NCBI RefSeq assembly: GCF_014646115.1
Contig: NZ_BMMV01000008.1
Location: forward strand, 318,125 to 352,865
Reading direction: 5' to 3'
Length of the DNA stretch: 34,741 nucleotides
Origin: Streptomyces camponoticapitis
Lineage (GTDB): Bacteria; Actinomycetota; Actinomycetes; Streptomycetales; Streptomycetaceae
Shown: positions 7,282 through 14,634 of the stretch, piece after piece
Numbering within the stretch: position 1 is the stretch's first letter
Layout of the letters: the number at the start of each line of letters is the position of its first letter
Program-made: the position numbers and the translations under genes
Notes under the pieces: model-generated
Seen by the model: only the letters and a program-made list of their open reading frames with translations
Database searches by the model: none
Told to the model about the DNA's origin: nothing

Positions 7282-8213
7282 GGGCCGGCACGGTCGTGAA
7301 GGCCGCGGCGCACAGCGTGGTGCGGAATCTGTTCGCCGTACGGGGCCGGGAGCTGCCCGCGCCCGTCGCCCACGGGAACGTGGTGGCCGAGGCTCGGGGG
7401 CTGCGGGTACGGCTCGGGGGGCGGGACGTTCTCGGTGGCGCGGACGGCGGGGTCGACCTGGTCGTACGCGCCGGTGAGGTGCTGGCGCTCGTCGGACCCA
7501 ACGGGGCGGGCAAGTCGACGCTCCTGGCCGCGCTCGCGGCGGACCTCGATCCGGCCGTCGCGGACGGCGGGGTACGGATCGCCGGCCGCCCCGCCCGGAA
7601 CTGGTCTGCGCCCGAACTCGCCCTGCGCCGGGCCGTGTTGCCGCAGGCAGCCACGCTCTCCTTCCCGTTCCCGGTGGCGGAGGTCGTCCGGATGGGCCGC
7701 GCCCCCTGGGCGGGCACGGCGTCGGAGGGCGAGGACGACGCGGCCGTGGCCGAGGCGATGGAGGCCACCGAGGTCGGCGAGTTCGCCCGGCGCCCCTTCT
7801 CCGCCCTCTCCGGCGGCGAACGCGCCCGCGTCGCGCTCGCCCGGGTGCTCGCCCAACGCGCCCCGCTGCTCCTGCTCGACGAGCCGACCGCCGCTCTCGA
7901 CCTGCGCCACCAGGAGTTGGTGCTGCGCGTCTGCCGGGCCCGTGCGGCGGCCGGTGACGCCGTCGTCGTCGTGCTGCACGACCTCGGACTGGCCGCCGCG
8001 CACGCCGACCGGGCGGCCGTCCTGCACGAGGGACGCATCGTGGCGGACGGCCCGCCGGCCGATGTCTTCGACGGCCAACTCCTCAGCCGTGTCTACCGGC
8101 AGCCCGTCGAGGTCTTCCCGCATCCGCGCACCGGGACCCCGCTCGTGGTGCCGATGCGGACCGGTAGGGTTCGGACGGTCAGTGGGGGTCACGGAGCAGA
8201 AGGCGACCGATGA
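7278..8213 (+). CDS. hmuV: Heme ABC transporter ATP-binding protein
   Basis: A 311-aa ATPase that should power heme import with HmuU. It has Walker A GPNGAGKST (73-81), the Q-loop in AVLPQAATLSFPF, the ABC signature LSGGERARVALARVLAQ, Walker B LLLLDEPTAALDL and the H-loop VVVLHDLGLAAAHADR. An N-terminal extension of about 35 residues precedes the fold. The frame is open upstream to a TTG at 7215, but ATG 7278 is preferred: it follows AGGGGGG, lies in the ATGA overlap typical of such operons, and the extra 21 residues would come from the palindromic insert. Its own stop overlaps the next gene (ATGA, 8210-8213). Confidence 0.92.
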   Translation: MRAGTVVKAAAHSVVRNLFAVRGRELPAPVAHGNVVAEARGLRVRLGGRDVLGGADGGVDLVVRAGEVLALVGPNGAGKSTLLAALAADLDPAVADGGVRIAGRPARNWSAPELALRRAVLPQAATLSFPFPVAEVVRMGRAPWAGTASEGEDDAAVAEAMEATEVGEFARRPFSALSGGERARVALARVLAQRAPLLLLDEPTAALDLRHQELVLRVCRARAAAGDAVVVVLHDLGLAAAHADRAAVLHEGRIVADGPPADVFDGQLLSRVYRQPVEVFPHPRTGTPLVVPMRTGRVRTVSGGHGAEGDR

Positions 8214-9190
8214 GAAGGCCGATTCGGGCAGCGGGGCTGGCGATAGCGATGTCGCTGGTCGCGAGTGGATGTATGACGGTCCACGGTGAACTGGCGGTAC
8301 TGCCGGGTGCGGAGAAGTCCGAGGCGGCCCAGGCCCTCGCGGATTTCACCGAGGCGTACAACAAGGCCGACAAGGCGTACGACCCGGGGCTGGACGCCGG
8401 CCGGGTCACCGGTGCGCTCGGCGCGATCAACCAGGCCGGGCTCAAGGCCAGAAGCATCACCGATCCCGAGGGCAACGACCGGCACCAGCCGCTGGAGTTG
8501 ACCGACGCCAAGTACCTCATCCCCAAGAAGGCCGGCTGGCCGCGCTGGTTCGTCGCCGACACCGACAGCAACCGGGACAAGGACGACGGCCCCGGCGACA
8601 ACCGCTGGGTCCTGGTCTTCGTACGCAACGGCGCCGACCAGCTGTGGGAGGTCGCCTATCTCGCGATCCTCACGCCGGACGAGTTCCCCGAGTTCAAGAC
8701 CGACAAGGACGGCTTCGCCGAACCGGCGCCCGCCGACAGCGAGACACCGGCGGTCGCTCCCGGGGACGTGGGCGCCGAGTACATCTCGTACCTGAAGGAC
8801 GGCGAGCCGGAGCACTTCGCGCCCGGTCCGCACACCGACGAGTGGCGGGACATCCGCGCGAAGAACGCCAAGCTGCCCGGCCTCACCATCCAGTACAGCG
8901 ATCAGCGCCTGGACACCGGGGACTTCGCGCCTCTCGCCCTCGCCACGAAGGACGGCGGCGCGCTCGTCTTCTTCGCGATCAAGTACTTCGACCGGCAGAC
9001 GGCCGCCGTGGGCTTCACCCCGACCGTGAGCGCCGATGTGAAGGCGCTGATGACCGGGGAGGTGGACGACACCCTCACCAAGGAGTGGGTGTCGAGCCAG
9101 GCGGCGCTGGTGAAGCCGGCCGGGACGGACGCGGACCAGGTGAACGTGGTGAGCAGGCTGCAAGGGGTGATAGGGGCCGAAGGCTCCTGA
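8210..9190 (+). CDS. Lipoprotein of unknown function, coupled to hmuV
   Basis: A 326-aa exported protein. The signal sequence ends in SLVASGC, with Cys21 as the likely lipid site, followed by GELAVLPGAEKSEAAQALAD. The rest is a soluble, acidic, two-part protein: a first half with NRWVLVFVRNGADQLWEVAYLAIL and a second with AEYISYLKDGE and LVFFAIKYFDRQTAAV, separated by a Pro/Ala-rich stretch (about 168-185). I do not recognise a named domain. Its ATG overlaps the hmuV stop by 4 bp, so it is translated with the heme transporter, which makes a surface role in heme handling worth considering. Equally, it may be a general conserved Streptomyces lipoprotein whose position is incidental. Confidence 0.8.
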   Translation: MRRPIRAAGLAIAMSLVASGCMTVHGELAVLPGAEKSEAAQALADFTEAYNKADKAYDPGLDAGRVTGALGAINQAGLKARSITDPEGNDRHQPLELTDAKYLIPKKAGWPRWFVADTDSNRDKDDGPGDNRWVLVFVRNGADQLWEVAYLAILTPDEFPEFKTDKDGFAEPAPADSETPAVAPGDVGAEYISYLKDGEPEHFAPGPHTDEWRDIRAKNAKLPGLTIQYSDQRLDTGDFAPLALATKDGGALVFFAIKYFDRQTAAVGFTPTVSADVKALMTGEVDDTLTKEWVSSQAALVKPAGTDADQVNVVSRLQGVIGAEGS

Positions 9191-9194
9191 CACC

Positions 9195-9217
9195 CCTCGC
9201 AGGGGCGCGCCCCGAGG
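9195..9217. terminator. Possible hairpin between convergent genes
   Basis: CCTCG (9195-9199) pairs with CGAGG (9213-9217), enclosing the palindrome GGGGCGCGCCCC (9202-9213). It starts 5 bp after the lipoprotein stop. The outer and inner stems compete, so this is a weak call. Confidence 0.35.
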
Positions 9218-9259
9218 AGCGCGGACCGTCCGTCCGGTGACGGGGTCCGGCTCCGTTGG

Positions 9260-10012
9260 TCAGCGGCCGAGTGGCCAGGCCACCGGGTGCGGGTCCAGCT
9301 CGTGATTCTCGCCCGCGTACCGCGCGCACGCGTCGGTCAGCGACTCCAGCAGCGTCAGCGGGTCCGGCAGCGGATGCTCCGGTCCCCGCAGCCAGGTCAT
9401 CGACAGCTCCCCGGGCAGTCTCGCCGGCGGTACGAGGACGTAGCTGCCCCGGCAGTGCCAGCGGAAGCCGGGATGCTCGTCCATCGTCTCGGGGTGGCAG
9501 TCCAGTTCACAGGGCCACCACTCGTCCTCGTCCTCGGGCGTGCCGCGGGTGGCGGTGAAGAAGAGCATCCGGTCGCCGCCGGAGTCGGCCACCGGACCGA
9601 CGTCGATGCCCGCGCCGAGCAGCCGCTCCAGCGCCCTGCTGCCCGCCTCCAGCGGGACGTCGAGTACGTCGTGGACCAGACCGGTCGCGGTGATGAAGTT
9701 GGCCTCGGGCTGGTTCCTGGCCCAGCGTTCGATCTGGGCCTCGTCGGTCGTGGACTGTGTCTGCCAGGCGAAGGAGATGGGATGTCTGGCGGGGGTGGGG
9801 CAGCCGATGCGTTCGCACGAACATCGGTAGCCGATGGGGTGCGCGGCGGGCGAGACGGGCATACCGGCGGCGGCCACCGCGAGCAGCAGTGCCAGGCGGG
9901 CGTCGGGGTCCTGGGGGGATGCCGGACCGTCGTCGGTCCTTCTGGCGAGTCGGCGCAGCCACTGGGAAACCCTGCCCTCAGTGCCGCGGTAGCGGCCGAA
10001 ATCGTCGCCCAT
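9260..10012 (-). CDS. Short protein resembling the bifunctional DNA primase/polymerase N-terminal domain
   Basis: A 250-aa protein resembling stand-alone prim-pol-type proteins of Streptomyces. The segment HPIGYRCSCERIGCPTPARH, then QIERWARNQPEANFITATG, then HDVLDVPLEAGSRALERLL follows the order in that family: a Cys-containing strip, a helix placing the substrate, and an acidic motif. Later pieces are GGDRMLFFTATRG and FRWHCRGSYVLVPPARLPG, the latter like the family's motif near the active site. It lacks a helicase domain. The ATG at 10012 follows GAGGGG. No replication genes are nearby, so its role is unknown, and catalytic competence cannot be judged by eye. Confidence 0.6.
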   Translation of the reverse strand: MGDDFGRYRGTEGRVSQWLRRLARRTDDGPASPQDPDARLALLLAVAAAGMPVSPAAHPIGYRCSCERIGCPTPARHPISFAWQTQSTTDEAQIERWARNQPEANFITATGLVHDVLDVPLEAGSRALERLLGAGIDVGPVADSGGDRMLFFTATRGTPEDEDEWWPCELDCHPETMDEHPGFRWHCRGSYVLVPPARLPGELSMTWLRGPEHPLPDPLTLLESLTDACARYAGENHELDPHPVAWPLGR

Positions 10013-10311
10013 CTATCCCCTCACCTCATGCATCGGCCCTCTCGGACTCTTCCATGTTCGCACCATCCTGCGCTTCGGGGGGCCGCACTCCTCAACCGGG
10101 GTGGGGAGGCGGATGCCCTTCACCGGGCGTCATCCCGGGCTATTTCGGGAAATCAGCCACCTATGCGGGCGATGGGTGCCGGTGGTGTTCGACACATTCG
10201 GCCCGGCCGGGAACTCGTCCCGTACGGGCCGGGATTCCGGTACGGCACTCAGTGCCGTGAGACGCCCCGCCGGGGCCCGCGGAAGCCGACGGAGCCGATG
10301 GGCCGGTCGGG
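10013..10311. other. Intergenic stretch with inverted repeats, no gene
   Basis: This 299-bp gap lies between two minus-strand genes. It contains ACGGCACT-C-AGTGCCGT (10242-10258), a 17-nt inverted repeat 54 bp past the TetR stop, and CCCGGCC (10202-10208) against GGCCGGG (10227-10233). Both may end tetR transcription. The lower end carries the ribosome site of the prim-pol-like gene. I see no convincing coding frame. Confidence 0.5.
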
Positions 10312-10944
10312 CTACTGATCCGATGATCTCGGTGCCAGTCCGTTCAGCGCGTAGTCGACCAGCGAGTCCGCGTACTCGTGGGTGAGCGGCAGCGTCCGCA
10401 GCAGCCAGCGGTGCACGATCGGGCCGGTCAGCAGCTCCATCGCGGTGCGCGGGTCGATGTCGTCGCGTACGGTCCCCGCCTCCTGCGCGGCCCGCAGCCT
10501 GCGTACGTAGAGGGCGGCCTGCGGCTCCAGGAGCTTCTCCGCGTACTGGGCGCCGATCGCCGCGTCCACGATGCCCTCGGCGGCGAGCGCGCGGGTCGGC
10601 GCCTCGAACGTCGGATCGTTCAGCTCGTCGACCGTGGCGCGCAGCACCAGCTTCAGATCCGCGGCGAGGTCGCCCGTGTCCGGGATGTCGTACGCGCCGT
10701 CGGCGCCGCCGGCCGCCTCCGCGGCCTGTTCGCTCAGGTCGAGGAAGGCTTCGAGGAGTACGGCGGCCTTTGAGGGCCACCAGCGGTAGATCGTCTGCTT
10801 GCCGACGCCCGCGCGGGCCGCGATGCCCTCGATCGTCGTCTTCGCGTAGCCGGCCTCCCCCACCAGGGACAGGGCGGCGGCGTAGATCGCGCGGCGTGAC
10901 TTCTCGCTGCGGCGGGTGGAATCCGGTGCCTTGCTTTCAGCCAT
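10312..10944 (-). CDS. TetR family transcriptional regulator
   Basis: A 210-aa repressor-type protein. The N-terminal helix-turn-helix is clear: SRRAIYAAALSLVGEAGYAKTTIEGIAARAGVGKQTIYRWWPSKAAV (residues about 16-63). The C-terminal half is a helical ligand-binding and dimer domain with AMELLTGPIVHRWLL, the TetR_C form common in actinobacterial regulators of unknown ligand. It starts at ATG 10944 and is divergent from the dimethylargininase gene. A 17-bp palindrome just upstream is the probable binding site, so it should repress itself and perhaps the divergent gene. No exporter is directly adjacent; the nearest is the MFS gene at 14631. Confidence 0.92.
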   Translation of the reverse strand: MAESKAPDSTRRSEKSRRAIYAAALSLVGEAGYAKTTIEGIAARAGVGKQTIYRWWPSKAAVLLEAFLDLSEQAAEAAGGADGAYDIPDTGDLAADLKLVLRATVDELNDPTFEAPTRALAAEGIVDAAIGAQYAEKLLEPQAALYVRRLRAAQEAGTVRDDIDPRTAMELLTGPIVHRWLLRTLPLTHEYADSLVDYALNGLAPRSSDQ

Positions 10945-10965
10945 TTCCCCAGCCTATCAGGACAA

Positions 10966-10982
10966 CGAGACGCACCGTCTCG
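10966..10982. promoter_or_regulatory. Candidate TetR operator
   Basis: CGAGACG-CAC-CGTCTCG is a perfect 7-bp inverted repeat with a 3-bp centre, 22 bp upstream of the tetR start. Position and symmetry fit an autoregulatory TetR site. The rest of the 10945-11171 gap shows only the AGGAG for the next gene. Confidence 0.6.
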
Positions 10983-11171
10983 CCCACTCCGTCCCGCACC
11001 CCGTTACCGACGCGCCGTCCGGGTGCCGCCTGGGGGCCGACCGGGTGCCGCCTCCCCTCCCGTGCCGCTCCGTGAACCACCCGAACGGATCACTGCGCGA
11101 ACGCCCTTCGGGGCGGACCATGGGTCGACGCACACACCCCGTGCGATCCCATCGTTCGTGAGGAGCCCTAG

Positions 11172-12029
11172 TTGCCTCGTGACGCCTCGCCCCGGCGCTA
11201 TCTGATGTGCCCACCGGCGCATTTCAGAGTGACGTACTCGATCAACCCGTGGATGGATCCGTCGAAACCGGTGGACCTTCCGCTGGCCCTCGCGCAGTGG
11301 GAGGTGCTCCGCGACCGCTACCGCGCTCTCGGTCACACCGTCTCGCTGCTCGAACCCCGACCCGACCTGCCCGACATGGTGTTCGCGGCCAACGGCGCCA
11401 CCGTCATCGACGGCCGCGTGCTCGGCGCGCGGTTCGCGCACCCCGAGCGCACGCGGGAGGCGGAGGCGCATCTGGCCTGGTTCCGCGCGCGCGGCTTCAC
11501 CGAGATCCATGAGCCGGCGCACATCAACGAGGGCGAGGGCGACTTCGCCGTCACCGGCTCGTACATCCTGGCCGGACGCGGTTTCCGGTCCAGCCCGCTC
11601 TCGCACGACGAGGCACAGGAGTTCTTCGGCCGGCCGGTGATCGGCCTCGATCTGGTCGATCCGCGCTATTACCACCTGGACACGGCGCTCTGTGTCCTGG
11701 ACGACGCGGCCGACGAGGTCATGTACTACCCGGGCGCGTTCTCGCGCGGCAGCCGGGCCGTCCTCGCCCGGCTCTTCCCGGACGCGCTGATCGCCGAGGA
11801 GACGGACGCGGGGGCCCTCGGGCTCAACGCGGTGAGCGACGGCCGCCATGTGCTGCTGCCGCAGGCGGCGGCCGGGCTCTTCGCACCGCTCAGACGCCGG
11901 GGCTACGAGCCGATCGCCATGGACCTGGGCGAGCTGCTCAAGGGCGGCGGCAGTGTGAAGTGCTGCACGCAGGAGCTGCGCCAGGAGCAAGAGCTGGACG
12001 TACGGCGGGAGTTGCTGCTCTCAGCCTGA
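11172..12029 (+). CDS. ddaH: Dimethylargininase (dimethylarginine dimethylaminohydrolase)
   Basis: A 285-aa amidinotransferase-fold enzyme expected to hydrolyse N-methylated arginine to citrulline and methylamine. Visible marks: YSINPWMDPSKPVD near the N-terminus, DMVFAANGATVIDGRV, INEGEGDFAVTG with the acidic active-site residues, YYHLDTALCVLDD with the catalytic His, and GGGSVKCCTQELRQ near the C-terminus with the nucleophilic Cys (264 or 265). The start is TTG at 11172, with AGGAG at 11161-11165. It stands alone, without an ornithine aminotransferase or Lrp gene beside it, and its 3' end overlaps the convergent methyltransferase gene by 9 bp. Arginine deiminase is less likely on length. 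Confidence 0.88.
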   Translation: MPRDASPRRYLMCPPAHFRVTYSINPWMDPSKPVDLPLALAQWEVLRDRYRALGHTVSLLEPRPDLPDMVFAANGATVIDGRVLGARFAHPERTREAEAHLAWFRARGFTEIHEPAHINEGEGDFAVTGSYILAGRGFRSSPLSHDEAQEFFGRPVIGLDLVDPRYYHLDTALCVLDDAADEVMYYPGAFSRGSRAVLARLFPDALIAEETDAGALGLNAVSDGRHVLLPQAAAGLFAPLRRRGYEPIAMDLGELLKGGGSVKCCTQELRQEQELDVRRELLLSA

Positions 12030-13055
12030 TTCCGGCGCGCTCGTGGGCGCGTCGTGCGGCGGCCAGGCGTCGCCCCACGACGCGTCGCGCGCGGCCCGGT
12101 AGAGCGGCCCGTGCCGCTTGCTCACCGTCTCGCGCCGCAGCCCCTCCGTCTCCGTGCAGAGGTCGAGCAGCATCTGCCCCTTGCGGGTCTGCGGCTTACG
12201 GATCACCCGCGCCCGTACCGGCTCCGCGTCGAAGCGCACCGCCGCCACATAGCTGAACTTCTCGTCCTCGTAGGCCAGCGAGCCGCCCTTGACCTGCCGG
12301 TGCAGCGACGACCGGCTGACGCGGGCGGCGAAGTGGCACCAGTCCGTGCCGGATTCGATGGGGCAGGCGCCGCTGTGCGGGCAGGGCGCCGCGACGCGCA
12401 GCCCCGCCCCGATCAGCAGGTCGCGGGCCTCGATGACGCGCGCGTAGCCGTCGGGCGTCCCCGGCTCCACGATCGCCACGGCCTGTCCGGCGCGCGCGGC
12501 CTCGGCGACGAGGGCGCCGCGATCGGCCTCGGTGAGCTCGCCCAGGACGTACGAGACGGTGACGAGGTCGCACTCGGGGAGTTTCAGACCGGTGCCGATC
12601 CTCGTACGGCGCCACTCGGCGTCCCGCAGCGCGGGCGCGCCGGATTCGGCGGCCAGCTCGCGGCCGAGGGCGAGCGCCGGTTCGGCCCAGTCCAGCACGC
12701 TCGTGGTGCGCCCGCCGTCCCCCCCGCCGTCCGGCCAGGTCGCCTCGGCCGCCCACACCGCGGCCCCGGTACCCCCGCCCACGTCCACATGGCTGCCCGG
12801 CGCCCACCCGGGCGCGGCGTCGGCGAGCGCGTCGAGCGCGGACCGTACGGCCTCGAACGTGGCCGGCATCCGGTACGCGGCGTAGGCCGCGACGTCGGAG
12901 CGGTCACGCAGCAGCGGCGTGCCGGTCGGGGTGACTCCCCGGTAGTTGGCGATCAGCCGCTCGACGGCCTGGGCGGCCTTGCTCGGCGGCAGCCCGTCGA
13001 GCAGTCCCGCGAGAGCGGCGCGGAGGACTTCGGCGGTGCGGAGGGAGGCGTTCAC
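12021..13055 (-). CDS. Rsm22-like small ribosomal subunit methyltransferase family protein
   Basis: A 344-aa putative SAM-dependent methyltransferase related to mitochondrial Rsm22. The SAM loop is SHVDVGGGTGAAVWAA, followed by an acidic strand VLDWAEPALALGREL. The C-terminal third has the family's cysteine set: CPHSGACPI and DWCHFAARVSRSSLHRQVKGG, then YEDEKFSYVA. Such cysteines bind an Fe-S cluster or zinc in Rsm22 proteins. The frame runs to ATG 13106, but GTG 13055 is preferred: TACAAT lies seven bases upstream, as expected for a leaderless mRNA, and homologues typically begin NASL..AEVLRAAL. Target RNA is unknown. Confidence 0.82.
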   Translation of the reverse strand: MNASLRTAEVLRAALAGLLDGLPPSKAAQAVERLIANYRGVTPTGTPLLRDRSDVAAYAAYRMPATFEAVRSALDALADAAPGWAPGSHVDVGGGTGAAVWAAEATWPDGGGDGGRTTSVLDWAEPALALGRELAAESGAPALRDAEWRRTRIGTGLKLPECDLVTVSYVLGELTEADRGALVAEAARAGQAVAIVEPGTPDGYARVIEARDLLIGAGLRVAAPCPHSGACPIESGTDWCHFAARVSRSSLHRQVKGGSLAYEDEKFSYVAAVRFDAEPVRARVIRKPQTRKGQMLLDLCTETEGLRRETVSKRHGPLYRAARDASWGDAWPPHDAPTSAPESG

Positions 13056-13062
13056 CGCCGAA

Positions 13063-13068
13063 ATTGTA
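13063..13068 (-). promoter_or_regulatory. -10 element of a leaderless promoter
   Basis: TACAAT on the minus strand ends seven bases before GTG 13055, so transcription would start at the start codon itself. No good -35 was seen. Confidence 0.55.
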
Positions 13069-13228
13069 GGCGCCCGGGGTGTGGCCGGAATCCGACTGTC
13101 CGACACTCGGCGGGCACGGAACGGGGACGGAATCGGGACAGCACCGAACTGCGGCGGGCGCCTACCCAGTTGCTACGCTGACGGCCGTTGCCGCTCCATC
13201 GCCACACCGTGCTCGCGGGGGGACCAAG

Positions 13229-14584
13229 TTGTCGTTTTACCGTGCTCGCGGTCTGACGCCGATGTCCTTGATGACCAAGCGGCAGAAGATCGTGCGCATC
13301 ACGCTCATCGCCGGGGTGCTGATCCTGGTGATGCTGCTCGTCCTCGCCAGCTGCGGCGGCACCAAGGACGACGCCAAGCCCCGCAAACCGGTGGCGAGCT
13401 CCGGCCCCGAGACTCAGCTGAACGTGCCCGACGCCTACAACACCCGGCGCGGCTGGGAGATCGAGGACGTGTCGCCGCAGTACGCGGTCGCCTCCGCCAC
13501 CGGTCTCGTCGCGTATCTGGCGCGGGTCGACGACAACCGGTACCAGCTGCGCACCCAGTACACCGAGACCGGGAAGTCCGGCTGGTCGGGCCAGGCGTGG
13601 CGGCCCCTGGCGCCGGTGGACCGGTACCCCCGGCTGCTGTCGGTGACCAAGGGCGACAAGCAGTACTTCGTGACCTGGTCGTACGGGCGCCTCGGCGAGT
13701 ACGCCCTGGCGTCGGCCGACTCGCTCGTCTCCCTCGACGTGTACGACGCGACCACCGGTGAGCAGCGGCGCGTCGAGGTGCCCTGGACGGACGCGCCGAC
13801 CGTCACCGGCACCGGCCCCGGCATTCTGATCAGCGACGGCAAGGCCGTCAGCGCGGTCGTGGACCCGTCGACCGGCGAGGTGTCCCGGACCGCGCCGGGC
13901 TCGCTCGGCTTCCCGAAGGGCTGCCCGAACTGCAAGAAGCTGACCGAGGTACGCGGCGTGACCGCCAGCGGCCTGCTGGTGAGCGGCGCGAAGGAGTTCT
14001 GGGTACGGGGCGGCTGGTTCAGCAGGAAGGTCGCGCCGAAGGGCACCGAGCCGACCTCCGGAGTGCCCGCCTCCATGTCGGCCGAGCATGTGCTGGCGAA
14101 GTGGCAGAAGAAGAAGGGCGCGAAGGACGCGGCCACCCACGAGATGTGGGTGGTGCACGCCCTGGACACCGGCAAGATGGTGGCGCAGGTGCGGTGCCGT
14201 AAGCCCGCGATCAATCCGGGCGCCGAGCCGCAGCTCGTCTCCTCCCCCGACGGCCGCTACCTCATCGCGGGCAGGCTCGCCTTCGACCTGGACGAGAAGA
14301 AGGCGTTCTGCTTCGAGGAGTCGGACGGCACCAGGCCGCTGACACTGACGTCGGTGACGGACACGGGGGTGGCGTACGGGGCGACGAGCGCCCGTAACGT
14401 GACGGACGCCCTGTCCGGCGGCGGCGATCCCGTACAGGTGAGTCTCACCACCGGTGAGCCCGAGCCGCTGCCGCTCAATGTGCGGCTGCCGAGCGGGGAC
14501 GCGAACGGGGTGGGGCTGTTCCGCTGGACGGACGGAGGCGACCGCCCGCATCTGATCGCCTATCTGCGGCGCGACGAGGGCTGA
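13229..14584 (+). CDS. Putative lipoprotein, propeller-like, unknown function
   Basis: A 451-aa protein. A positively charged start and one hydrophobic segment (about 22-40) end in LVLASC, a good lipobox with Cys42. The body has repeated strand-rich units with motifs such as DVYDATTGEQRRVEVPW, DPSTGEVSRTAPGSLGFPKGCPNCKKL, VHALDTGKMVAQVRC and SSPDGRYLIAGRLAFDLDEKKAFC, which suggests a PQQ- or WD40-like beta propeller outside the membrane. A CxxC (PNCKK region, with a second Cys just before it) and two later cysteines could form disulfides. TTG 13229 follows GGGGGGA and is preferred; ATG 13262 and 13271 are alternatives. Function is not recognisable. Confidence 0.78.
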   Translation: MSFYRARGLTPMSLMTKRQKIVRITLIAGVLILVMLLVLASCGGTKDDAKPRKPVASSGPETQLNVPDAYNTRRGWEIEDVSPQYAVASATGLVAYLARVDDNRYQLRTQYTETGKSGWSGQAWRPLAPVDRYPRLLSVTKGDKQYFVTWSYGRLGEYALASADSLVSLDVYDATTGEQRRVEVPWTDAPTVTGTGPGILISDGKAVSAVVDPSTGEVSRTAPGSLGFPKGCPNCKKLTEVRGVTASGLLVSGAKEFWVRGGWFSRKVAPKGTEPTSGVPASMSAEHVLAKWQKKKGAKDAATHEMWVVHALDTGKMVAQVRCRKPAINPGAEPQLVSSPDGRYLIAGRLAFDLDEKKAFCFEESDGTRPLTLTSVTDTGVAYGATSARNVTDALSGGGDPVQVSLTTGEPEPLPLNVRLPSGDANGVGLFRWTDGGDRPHLIAYLRRDEG

Positions 14585-14634
14585 GCCCCGAGAACCGGGC
14601 CCCCGTCGGGTCGCCGACCCGGGAGAGGGCTCAG
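14581..14634. terminator. Bidirectional terminator containing both stop codons
   Basis: CTGAGCCC (14581-14588) pairs with GGGCTCAG (14627-14634), and CGGGTCG-C-CGACCCG (14607-14621) forms an inner hairpin. The outer arms contain the stop codons of the two convergent genes. Confidence 0.7.

Noticed and set aside
6005..8038. 677-codon minus-strand open frame opposite hmuU and hmuV
   Set aside because: Composition is Arg/Ala/Asp-rich noise; the plus-strand transporter motifs are unmistakable.
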